A stretch of 64,000 nucleotides of DNA from Lichenostomus cassidix. Taxonomy: Eukaryota > Chordata > Aves > Passeriformes > Meliphagidae. The stretch is taken from positions 25,261,944 to 25,325,943 of the forward strand of contig CM039188.1 of NCBI GenBank assembly GCA_008360975.2, given 5' to 3'. Positions 37,801 through 48,999 of this stretch are shown one piece after another. Each line of letters opens with the position of its first letter. Position 1 is the stretch's first letter. A model generated the notes under the pieces. It had not been told where the DNA came from and did not search any database. It saw nothing but the letters and a program-made list of their open reading frames with translations. Position numbers and translations under genes: made by a program.

Positions 37801-40800
37801 TTTCTCAAGTGTCAGTGTAGGCAGGAGGTATGTCAAGCCTCTATAAATCAGCAAGGGTCTTTGTGAAACTACATGAGGAAGCAAGAGCTTTAGTTACCTA
37901 TGTTGCAATGCCTGGGTATGTTCTCTATCTTCACTTTCTCTTAGTTTCTTGGTTTCACAGACATCTCAAGAATTTGTTTCTGGTTCTTGTATTAATACAT
38001 CATTTTTATTTTTCATTTGGTATCACAGTGACTCTTTAAGCAAATACAAGCAATAAAGCTTAATTAAAAGAACAAAAATGCATCACTTAAAAAGAGGGAT
38101 AGTGTATACTAAGGTTTCAAGTGTCAAAAGCAGGTACAATTTTAAAGTAATTACATTTTTAAAACCCTACAGGAAATCCATTTTCCCCTCCCCCAAATTA
38201 ATATTCTGTAAAGTTGCCTCCTTAGTGAAATTTCAAAGTCACAAAATGCATTGCTATTTAAGGGAACATGCTTTCAATCTATGTCTGAGGAAGAGTGCAC
38301 TGGGAGGGTATCATTCAAATAAATAGGATGAGCCAAATACTGAGATTAGTAAAGTGGCATTGTTAATTGTCAAGATGATGCTGAACAGACAGAGGCACTT
38401 AATTGTTGTGTTTGTGCTCCATTGCATCATTGTCTCTTTGTGTTGTTTTTAATTTGTTTTCTACTGTAACTCATGAAACTTACATTACTGCCATTAAGGT
38501 GAATTTTTTGAAGCTGCATCTGCTCATTGGTTTGCCGATTCCCTCTCTTGAAATTAGATTGATGTAGTGTTATATATTCATTCCAATCTAATGACTTTTC
38601 CAGAGCCCCAGAGTAAAGAAAATGGCTTTCATTAATTTCCCTAATAGCATCACTGAAAGACATGTAATGTGCGAAGTTAAAACTTCTTTTGTTTTTAATC
38701 TCTTAATGATCTCTTTTCCCTTTGTTCAGACTATCCTTAGTTTTACAGAAATAGAGAGGAATGAAAATGTCTCTTGGTGGATTTGTCAGGGAAGCGAGAC
38801 TTCAACCATTTTGGTGGAAATGTTTCATGGCATTTTTATGTTCTCTACTGATGTTTATTCCACTATTCAGTCCATTTATTGCTCCATAAATTGCCATGTG
38901 TGTGGTTTCTTCTATTTTTTTCACATCCCAAGGAAAATGAAGACCAAGTTCCTCAGCCGCATCCTATTTAGCATCCTGAATTTGTGACTTGTTTCTGAAT
39001 AAAAGTCTAGAAGTACCCTTACAATAACAGGAATCATTCTCATTGTAGGGAATATAAGATCTTCACATGTTTCTTGTCTTCTGACCTAACTTTACAGTTA
39101 GTGAACCCAATTATTTGATACAGAAAGTTTTCAATAAATGCTCTGTTTCTGAAAAGGAATTCCATTATTAGAGTTATGCTCTGATTTGGGCAGCATAAAA
39201 AGGGGTAAATACCTATAGAATAGACTGAACCTAGAGTGTGAACCAGAAATTAGGTGTTTTCATGGCTTAGTTGCAGGATGAGGAATGAAAAATCTTTGGT
39301 TTGAGGTGGCCCTAACTTTAATTCATCACAGAGGTTCGTTCAGTTTAAAGGCGAGGTTAACAATTAATTGCAGACTTCATCAGTGTCAGGGCCAATAGTC
39401 TCTGATCATTTCATGTGCCTTTTTTTGTACAGACTTAGATTCAGATTTTAGAAAATAAATAAAAAACAGGTGATAAATCACTGGCTAGTGTTGCAAATGT
39501 TCCCTGTGCTTATTTGCATCACCTTTGGATTTTCAGTCCAGAAAAAAAAGAACCTTCCATCATCTCTCACATGTGTTAAGTTTTACTGGGTCCCACTTTA
39601 TGTATATAATCTCAAGGTTTAGGTACATCATGCTGCAGAGTGAGATACAGCGATCTCCAGACTGTCTCAAATCAACATATTTGGAACCCCTGAAAAGCTG
39701 CCGTTACTTAAATACTAGACTTGCAGACACTACTATGGCCTTGTACTGATGTAGTTTGAAAATGAATTAATATTTATTGACTCAGGAGCATGATGGTGCC
39801 GCACAGAGCCCAGCAGGATTCAAGGCAAATGCGAGTTGTTGGGATGTTGCCAGCACTGCAGAGACTGATAATCCTGAGCACTGTGGACAAAGGAGTACAG
39901 TTTTCTCCCTGTGGTATAATCCTTGAGGACAATAGACATGCGAACTCCCCTTGGCTCTTTGTTTACACCTGGACTGAAGACAATAAATGTGGTTTAGTCA
40001 GGAGATGTGACAGGTATTTCATGTTGACAGTTCTACTCCCAGTACTTTGTTAGCAGCTCTAAGTCTGACAATCAGTCTGTGATAAAGAATGGAGTTCAAG
40101 CTTTGTCTTTAAGCTCTGCTGTTGTAAGACAGTCGCCCACCTAATAGGTATATCCTCTACTCAGCAAAAAGGCATTAGAGGATGAACAGTGAGCCATCAG
40201 TGTTTGTGCATTACACATTGGATTTTCTGATAGGGAGAGGGAAAAGTGAGTAGTGATTCACCTCTTAAAAGATATTCCTGAGTCTTGATTTCGGCTAATT
40301 TTGTTTCCAAAACTATCTGAAAAGTTTCTCACTCATTAGTTGAGCATGTCTCAGAGTATTTGTCCAACTTATCTGATTTCCTAACAAATTATTTTCTCAT
40401 TATATTCTAATAATTTGCAAATTCCAAAGTTTTTTATTCCACTTAGACAATACATTTCAGAGAAAACTCACTGGTTTGCGAGAGTCGTAAGCACCATTGA
40501 CCTACTTTTCCTGTTATTTACTAGTCAAATTACGTACTGCAGAAGCTTCCTTGACATGCTCTCTGGTCAGCTCCTGCATGTTCCAAATTTGATGGAAGAG
40601 TCAGCTCATTAGTGCACTGTCTGTGTTTGTGTAGGAAAAATATCATCCTATTTTAGCATGATGTGTCTGACATTTACTTTCAAATGGTATAATACAACAA
40701 GAAAAACTAATCTTGAACTTACTCTGCTCACCAAGTATAGTGGAAAACTTTAATTATGCCATTCTGAATCTACCTCTATTGTGCATTTTTTTTAGAAGTC

Positions 40801-41719
40801 TGCATTTCAGGCTAATTAATATTTCAGTTATGACCAAAAGGAACTGAAGCTTCGGGAAAATTCTCAACATAAAGACAAGCAGAAATTCGGTTCTGAATAG
40901 TTTGGTTTACACATATGAATTGCTGTGGAAAGTTGACTGTGGCAGGTAAATCTCATTGTATGAGGTCATGCATTCCTTCAGTTTACTTGGTTATGTCATA
41001 TTGTGATTTGTAATGTTTCTCTTCAGCTAATGCTATGAAGTTCTCTGTGTATTTCCCTGTGGCAGCTTTGACCAATTTCCTTATGGCCATATGACTTTGT
41101 GTGTTCAAATACTTTATGGCTATTGATTCCTATATCCATAGGATTAAATATCATAACGTCCACTTTCAGAAGATCCCAAAAGTAGGAGCCATTCACAAGA
41201 ACAGAGATGTTTTCAATGGGATATGAAGAAATGGGTCTTTGAGAAACAATTTTGGACCAGGGCCAGAATATTACTGCTTAGCACTAGTGCAACATCCTAC
41301 ACCTTCACCAATCTTAGTCATCTCTAACTACCCTATGAAGGTGAGAAATATAATGTATTTGTAGCTATTGTATTTTTACACAAATGTGAGGCAAAAAATA
41401 CAACATGCCCAATAGTTTTACTGAGAAATTCAAATAAGTCCTGTCTTGTTTATGTCTAGGTTTTATGTGTCTGTCCTTATTCATGTTTCTGTAAATCTTT
41501 TGCTCTATTTAACCATGGAGCAGATGCACAGATTTTACTGCTCTTCATTGCTCTGTATCTTTACAGATCATATCTTTTGCATCTTGCCATTGTCTGAGTT
41601 ATAAGGACACTTCAAAGTGGCACAATTACCAAAAGTTCTTAGGCAAAGTTTTTCACCAAAGTCCAAGCCTTCTTAAAAATTGAAAGACCAAAAGTAAAAC
41701 CAGCACTTTTTTTCTAGTA
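37801..41719. other. Unique AT-rich sequence, no gene seen
   Basis: A 121-codon frame (38622-38987, +) is rich in Phe, Ile and Ser, as expected for translated AT-rich DNA, and has no convincing membrane topology or motif. An 87-codon frame (39790-40053, +) is likewise unrecognised. The stretch 38340-38660 is AT-rich and unusually free of simple repeats but otherwise unremarkable. Confidence 0.4.
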
Positions 41720-41763
41720 GGTTTTTTTGTTGTTTTGTTGTCTTTGTTTTTGTGGTTTTTTTC
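41720..41763. repeat. T/G low-complexity tract
   Basis: Alternating T runs with single or double G (TTTTGTTG-type words) over about 44 bp. Confidence 0.85.
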
Positions 41764-42048
41764 TAACTGGAGACACACTTCAAAATGTGTAATATATTTG
41801 TTTAAAATTCTGTATCATGTCAGATAGTGATGCCTGTCAGAGATGGAGTAATAAAATTCTAGTTAAACTTTTTTCTGTGCTTTCGCTTTATTTACCACAT
41901 ATGTCAATTAATGTACATATATCACATTAGAATGTACCATATTATATCATATTCCTATGTTTTGGCTATTGAATTAAACAATCACTAGGATATTTATGAT
42001 GCCTTTCATTTCAAGCAGCACAAGATATCTCAGAACTGCAACATTCAG

Positions 42049-42260
42049 TCAGTGATTTGAGTATGGATTTGGAGCATTCTCAGCTATTTGCTCTTGGATG
42101 TCCAGTTTGTGTCTTTCATCTTCCATGTCCTGTTTGTGTCTTCCATCTGCATCTTCTATCTTCAAGCTTGGAGGAGCTCTTTTTGCTGCATACTTGAACA
42201 CTTCTCTTACCCACTGGGATTTTGGATCTACCTCATTAAAACTAGAAGTGATAAAGATTA
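42049..42260 (-). pseudogene. Chemokine-like C-terminal exon, fourth-Cys position deleted
   Basis: On the minus strand a good acceptor (CCTGTCCCTTTCAG) is followed by an open frame to a TGA at 42049-42051. The translation contains V-I-F-I-T, five residues, V, then D-P-K-S-Q-W-V-R-E-V and a lysine-rich helix. Chemokines (secreted leukocyte attractants) end with a last exon of this pattern: a strand with F-[IV]-T, a conserved Cys-x before Asp-Pro, then Trp-Val opening the C-terminal helix. Here the residues between V and D-P, including the cysteine, are missing. After the helix there is a charged tail of about 45 residues with a 9-residue repeat, longer than in most family members. In the chemokine genes I know, the second intron is phase 2 just before the F codon. 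Here the acceptor lies four bases upstream, so the splice phase does not fit. No convincing upstream exons were found. It is probably a decayed or stray exon. Chance resemblance is possible, and an active cysteine-poor relative is less likely. Confidence 0.35.
42094..42147 (-). repeat. 27-bp tandem repeat in the chemokine-like tail
   Basis: Positions 42094-42120 and 42121-42147 match at about 23 of 27 bases. On the minus strand the unit equals nine codons (D-x-R-H-K-x-D-x-x), so the duplication keeps the open frame. Confidence 0.85.
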
Positions 42261-42520
42261 CTGAAAGGGACAGGGCAGCATTGTGGTCATCCAAACCAAT
42301 TTTCAACTGGAATATTTAAAGTTATTCTGAAAGCACAACTTTAAAGATAAGGATGTGGATATAGCTCTACTTTTGTCTTCTCTTTGATCTTTCCAAATAA
42401 GCTCTTCTCAAAAGGTGCTTTCATCTTTTTTCCTTGCCTGCCTGAGGGTGGAATCTTATGAGGGCAACTTTGGCCCTAGAGCAGAATGGTACTTCACTCT
42501 ACATTTCTGACTTCTATGTT

Positions 42521-42549
42521 CCTTTCCTTTCCTTTCCTTTCCTTTCCTT
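42521..42549. repeat. (CCTTT)n microsatellite
   Basis: Nearly six perfect CCTTT units. Confidence 0.95.
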
Positions 42550-44410
42550 ATTAAGCCAACTGTCAGGAATAACTGTCTTAAAATGAAATAATTTTAAGAA
42601 ATGTAATAAAGCATTAGAGTGCATTATTTAAAATTGCAAGAAACCATCAATCATACTCAGTTTCACAGGAATGTGTTCTCTTTAGAAGCTAAGTTTGATA
42701 ACTTTCCTCTTAAGTTGCAATGTAAGAAAAAAGGTGATTCTCATTTGTTTGGCTCTCTCAGCTGTTGGTGAAAGCCAAAGAATACACACATTTTTGCACT
42801 ATAATTGTATTGGGCTACAGTTCAACTGGCTTCAATGTAGGTTACAGTTATCAAAGGATAAGTACTTTACTTGGGGGTTTCATTTTTTGCTGCTGGCAAA
42901 GGGCAACTTCCAGCAAAGGGCAACACCTTTATAATCAGTCATATCTGCATTTACAGTACTGGGTCCTTCTCTGCTTAAACAGAGAAAGGAAAAATTGCCA
43001 TGGACATCAGCTCATTGTTAATCTTTGTCACTGATCACATCAACTGACAGTGCTACAAAAATACTGATATGGGCTGCAGGTTTAATATCTCTGGAAAGGA
43101 TTTCTTGCAGATAAGTGTCAGGTTTATCAATCATAATTGAGACAGTAGCTAAACCATCTCCACTTGATTTGTGTAGACATGGAACAAAAAGCAGTTAGCA
43201 AGTAGTTTACTTGCATCTCATTTCTCAGCTGCATTGGCTGAATCAAGTAACTGCAACCTTATAAGCAAGAAGAGACTTAATTTCTTTTATGAACCCAGAT
43301 TCATATGCACTGCATTTTAATCTCAGTGCTACAATACTTGAGCCGACAAGGAAATTATTAAAATTAATAAAATTCATTGGATTATAAAAGGAGATAGAAA
43401 AGTTAAATGATCTGAAGTACATTTTATATAAAACTTTCATTTTCCAATAACCCTTCAGAAAACAAGGCTGTCTGTTAGAGGAAGGAATAAATTACCACAG
43501 TGCAGGAGGTTTCAATAACTTCAACCATTCACAAAAAATTATTGAGACGTTTATGACTGAGGGAAAACTTTCCCCCATCAAAATTAATTGAGATAAGTTT
43601 TCCAAGATGCTAGTCCAAGCAACTGCTTGAGGGGTCAGAAAACCTGCTTGGGAAGTGCTTCAGGAAAATGTGAATGGCTCTTGGTGTAGTGCAGTTGTAT
43701 GAAGTGTTTGGAGTTGGACCTGCTACAAATATTTGTGTACGTCATCTCTGCTTCCTGTGCTGCATTTTTGTTCTTCATCTCCAAAAATTCCATCAGAACT
43801 TTGGCCTTTGGCACCCCCATCCTTTACAGACTTCCTTTGGTATAAAAGACAGAACTCAAAGTTCACCACTTAAACTTACATGAGTCAGTTTTTTAGCATT
43901 TCTTGGTTTCAGTTCAGGGTGGGATATGTGCATTTCAGCCCTTGTGCAATAGATCTAATGACGATTCTTTTCCACTATTCTGTGACTGTCTGATGTAATA
44001 TGATTGTTGCTCTTCAGAGCACAGTCAGTGTTTTGTCACCCAGTCATTAATGTTTCTAGCATATGCACCCTGAGCACAAACTAGAAGCCTTTTCCTTCTA
44101 TTTTATTCCAATGCTTGAGGGCTTTTTACCTGGATTCCACTGTGAATCCATTGTAGATGGCAGCACCACAAGAGCAGCTTTGATTCACAGTGTTTAATTG
44201 CTGCTGGAGGGATAGAAGTAGAGCCAGTTCCCCTTGGCAAGGTCCCATCAGCACCATCTCATAGCACCTGGACTTTCAGGGACTGCAGGAAACTCCGTGG
44301 ATCAAATTGATGGGGTCAAGAAGAGTCGAAATCTAAAGAATCTAGTCTCCATTTGGGCCCCTACAGGGCATTCCTAGTAAAAGAAATGTGAGATAAGAAT
44401 AGAAATACAC
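42550..44410. other. Unique sequence, no gene seen
   Basis: Short frames on both strands (up to 89 codons) have no clear motif. The minus frame at 43635-43820 was tested as a partner of the chemokine-like exon and not accepted. A possible heavily decayed CR1 tail lies near 43945-43995. Confidence 0.4.
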
Positions 44411-44640
44411 CCCAGACATTAGATTAAGGGAGAAGTTCTTCCCTGGGAGGGTTGTCAAGCATTGGAACAGGCTGTGCAGGGAACTGGCTTTGTCACCATC
44501 CATGGAGGTATTTGAAAGATGCATAGCTATTGCACTTAGGGACATGGTTTAGTGGTGGACTTGACAGTGCTGGTTAGCAGTTGGACTCAATGATCTTAAA
44601 GGTCTTTTCCAGCCTAAGCAATTATATGATTCTATGATTT
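44411..44640 (+). mobile_element. CR1 LINE 3' end
   Basis: A clear CR1 3' region: GAGAAGTTCTTCCCTGGGAG, GTTGTCAAGCATTGGAACAG, CACCATCCATGGAGGTATTT, GACATGGTTTAGTGGTGGAC, TGATCTTAAAGGTCTTTTCC, ending in ATTATATGATTCTATGATTT, the degenerate octamer tail characteristic of CR1. It is truncated at its 5' end and encodes no reverse transcriptase. Confidence 0.95.
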
Positions 44641-44906
44641 TGCTATATTCATGAGTTGCAATCTCTCAAAGAAATTCCTATTTGTGGATGAAATCTTATT
44701 TTTAAGCATTAACTGTGTAAGAAAATTTGCAGCAGTTTAACATGATGGACTTCAGCCAATTTATCTCTTGTAGTTGTTTGGTTTCATTTACAGAGGCCCA
44801 CAGGCTAAATCAGTTTAAGGGAAATTTAAACTTGGTCAAATGCACTTAAGGGTAGATTTTGCACTGCTTTAACGTGATTGATCCAGGGTTGAGTCACTTA
44901 TACAAT

Positions 44907-44946
44907 ACTTGTGTATAGACAAGGTCACTTGTGTATAGACAAGGTC
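44907..44946. repeat. Exact 20-bp tandem duplication
   Basis: The unit ACTTGTGTATAGACAAGGTC occurs at 44907-44926 and again, unchanged, at 44927-44946. Confidence 0.95.
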
Positions 44947-47900
44947 ATGAGCTCTACAAAGACATGATATTAGAAAGGTGAATGGCATTCCATCTAATTA
45001 TTTGAGCACTCAATCTGTACACAGGACATGCTTTAATATCTTGTTTGTTTTGCAAGAATACCCAGAGAACATCAGGTATTTTACCAGAGTAAAACAGAAA
45101 AGAGGGGAAAATCTCAAAATTTAACATTTGAAAAGCAGCCAGTCTGTATGTTTTGCTAACTGTTAACAAAGCTTAACCTTCTCTGATAAATGTCAGTGCA
45201 AAGCATCTTAGTGGGGTTTGGCAGCACAAAGGTGTGCTGCTGAGACAATGTATACATTCCGCTGTGAAACAGAAAATGCAAATTAAAAATATGAACCTAC
45301 TTCTATAGAAATTAATGGGAATTTAGTCACTGACTTCAAAGGGAGCAGGGTCAGAAATCCAATTTCTTGGTATGTTGCCTCTACTTTCATTAGTGGCAGA
45401 GGGTGTAGGAGGGCTGCAGAGAAATGACATTTTATTTAGATCTTAAAAACTTTGCTTTTCCAGAAATACTCTCCCTTAAATTTTTAAAGTTTTGTTTACT
45501 TCTGAAGCATACCTCAAAATGAGAAGCACATATAGGGGTATATGTAGGTTATATGACAGTTATCTTTCCAGGTGGACACTGAATTAGCGTGCCTCAAATA
45601 AATTTTTATTCCTCTGCTGCTTTTTAAAGAGCTTTTTATAATCAGTGACTGCTAGAAGAGAAATGTAGAATACAACATCATGTGCCCAGTCTGGTCACTT
45701 GTTACAGAAAGCTGATAGACACCTTGTCTCTCTCTTTATTCAACTATTAGAGTATGGGGCACTGATACAAAAGGAAGTTTTGAAAAAAAAAGGATATTTT
45801 ATTTATCTTATAAACATTAAATTACATCAAGACTAAATAGAAAGAGAAAAAAAAAAAAAAAGAAGATCAGATCAATGTTTTGGTTAGATTAGGAACAGCA
45901 GTTCATAATTAATTTAACTTCTTGTTCCAGTCACTTGCAGTGAGAAATGTAGGCATCTGATCTGTAGACTACAGGGCCACCTCAGGTCACCAGTGTGGTT
46001 TTAGCTTTTACAACATAGCCAAGAAAATGTGTATAAGCATGTATCATAGACTTGCAGAATGACACTTGACAATTCATTTTTATGTGGTGCTGTTTTAGAG
46101 AGCATGTATTTTCCTGGCTTAATCACTTGACTCTGTCTCAGCTATTAGACTTAACAAAAGATTGTAACAGTGAACCAAATCCAAGTATGTGCCTCCTCTG
46201 GCACTTGTCTGTTTAAAGCACTTCTTCATTCCTTTCTCAAGCAATCAAAACCCCTCTTTGGCCAAATGTATACTCAACATCTTGTCCTTTTATGAGTGCA
46301 GTAAGATTTCTCCAATGGAAGAGCCATCACAATCCTGCCCTCTCACAAGACCTGGTCAAAAATGTCACAGTTACAAAGAAGAAATTGCAACCTTATCAGA
46401 AAAATGAGAGCCTCTATTTTCACTCACAGTACTATATTTGCAGCAGAGATTCCTTTAAAAACAAAGGATACATCCTATTTAAGAAAAAAAAAATTACATG
46501 TTGCTTAATCTTTCTGCTCATCAGACTGCTCTTTCTCATCATCTTTGAGGATTTTATAATGCTAAATGTTGGAGCTCTGTGGAGCACAGACAATCGGATC
46601 TCACCCTTATGTGTGGCACAATCTAACACAAAAGACTGTCCACAGAAAATGCCAGCTTAGTGTTTTTAATGAGGGAATGATACATTAAATACTGACACAG
46701 CACCAGTTACAGGAAAGAGAAGTTACATTCAAACAGTTACTAAAACCAGCACTTTTCAACAGGTTCAAAAATATCCTGTAAAGTGTGACGCACTTGGGTG
46801 CTTGCTGGAATAGCATCTCATGTTTCATGATGCACTGGAAAGCACAGCCACCTGGTTTTGGAGCTCTTTATGGAAGAAAGAATTGATGCTTTTGATGAAA
46901 ATTCTCCCTTCTGGGACTTCAGCCTGTGGTGTGTGATTAAAAATAATTCACCTAAGAGTTCCACACAGATAAAGGAAAAGCTTGGAAGGAAATGTTAACT
47001 GCCTTTGGCACAGAACTAGGCTGCTTTCCCCCAAATACAGACCTTTAATGACAACTGTTCTACTTCATCAAACACATTCCCTTTTTCCCAGTGAAGAAAC
47101 TTCTGTCATTCCCTTGGGCTAAAGCAGACTGAAAGCATTTGCCCTTCATGCTGTACTCATGAGGTCTAGAGACCCACAGCAGTGCCTAAACTCTAGAAAA
47201 TCTGTGCAGAGAACTTGTCTCAACAAAATATATTTCTGCTGAAATACACTTTCAAAGCCAAAAAGTTTTATGGAGAGAGGAGTTCTAATGGAGATTTTGA
47301 GGGGAGGAAATCTAAAATCACCTAAATTTAAAATCTGCCCACCCACTTCCAAATAAAAATGGAGTCCTTGACCTGACATCCTTTGGGGAATATGCTGAAG
47401 GGTGGACAGAGAGCAGCAAAAACAATTTAGAAGCATCAAAGTTGTCATGAAATTAGGCTTTTTTTCTCTTGCTATTCCAGTTCTTCCTGTAGCATTGATT
47501 TCATCTTGGCCTTGCTTTTTCTGGTCCTCTTTACGTGGGCCTGGAGTTAACAATTTTGACCTCTATGTATTTAAGAGATCACAAGAGACCAGCTACAGTC
47601 CTGGCAGGTTCTTCTTAATTCCCTCTTTCAACTTTCAGGGTGATATCCGTAGATTAACACTCTTAATCTTTTTGAATTTACAGTCACCAAAAAAAAAAAA
47701 AAAATTCTTACTTCTCTTTTTAGGGTCTTTTCCTAAATGAGCTTCAGAGCCACAGATCTCTGCATATTACAAGGTGTAAGCAAGTGCTGTAGAATAACTA
47801 TGGGGGAAACCTGTCTTTTTTCCCCAAAAAATTACTTTGTGAATGAAGTCATTTGTGATTATTTTCAAGATGAATACCAAGGAAGAAATCAAAATAACAA

Positions 47901-48999
47901 GGGTAACACAGAGTGTTTGGAGAGAAAGGCAGATCATAGTTAAAAAATGAACAAAAATTGAAAAAACCCTTTGAAAATAATTTTTTTACTTGCCCTCAGA
48001 AAATTCTGTTTATCTTTGGCATCCTTGGTTTGCAACTACAGTTACGATTAATTGTGTCTTAAAGAATGTGAAATCATTGCTGGAATAGGAAATTCTGTGG
48101 CCCAATGGGTGAGTGAATGAATTTGTTACATCTGAATGAACCACTGGCCTCATCACCCCTGCTCAGTCCCAGTGTTTGAATCTTCATAAGTGGGGGAAAA
48201 AAAATCTATGACTTTGCTCATTTTCCTGCTCTCTATTAAGGTTTGAGTAATTTTTTTTCATCACCAAATAGATTATTTCTTGCCTTAACAACTTTTCAAG
48301 TTTAAATGATGTCCTATGAAAAATAAGTTTTGCACCTTCATCATAAAGTCCTGGATCTCTCTGTAATGTCTTTCCTTTTCACTTTTGGAGACCACAGCTG
48401 AGTGCCCTAGAGCATAGCATGGGTAATATTCTTATCAGTTAACATGCCTGTCAATCAAATCCTTGTTTCATTACTTTGGTTTTGTCCTTTTGGCAGGAGA
48501 CATTCATCTGCCTTACAAACAAATTTTGTGGAGCCAAAGGTTATGTTTTCTTCTCTTGGTCTTCATGGTCCTCCGTATGCAAAAGCCCCTATCAAGTGAG
48601 GCCTGTGGAGTAAGTGGCATATATCACACAAACTCAGAGTGGTACTTTTGGGTAAACTCAAAGCTGCTTCACTGCTCGCTGATGCTTAAAATCAAAGAAT
48701 TGCACAGGATGATGGCTCTCCTATATTGCTTTTCAATCTTATTCTGTATCACATTTCACAGTTGCAGATTGTGCCCTTGCTTTTCTTCCCTGGAAGGGAA
48801 AATCCCCTCATTTCTCTCAATATTGGAAAGCCTTCCTTCAGCATGTGAATAGACCCAATACACAGAGAATTTGATCCTTTAGGTTTTGGAAGTACTATGT
48901 TATTTAGTGCAATCAGGTGCATCCTGAAGATAGTGTGAAATACTCATTTCCAAATTCAAGAGACCAGTAATACCTAGAGATCAGTGATTTTTTTTTCAG
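44947..48999. other. Unique AT-rich sequence, no gene seen
   Basis: A runs lie at about 45847-45861 and 47689-47704. The longest frames (122, 135 and 129 codons at 46292-46660 +, 47146-47553 - and 48463-48852 +) lack motifs. The last is hydrophobic only because it is T-rich. No mobile element was recognised. Confidence 0.4.

Noticed and set aside
43635..43820. Minus-strand frame considered as the middle exon of the chemokine-like gene (N-I-C-S-R-S-N-S-K-H-F-I then P-K-Q)
   Set aside because: It has only one cysteine, its end CAG|GTTTTC is a poor donor, joining it to 42260 creates an immediate stop codon, and its start has no good acceptor. The resemblance is too loose.
43945..43995. Possible CR1 tail (CTAATGACGATTCTTTTCCA then ATTCTGTGACTGTCTGA)
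   Set aside because: Only the tail-like words are present and the upstream part does not match CR1. Left as a possibility only.
48463..48852. 129-codon hydrophobic frame as a membrane protein
   Set aside because: The hydrophobicity follows from T-rich codons, there is no regular helix pattern or flanking charge rule, and no family match.
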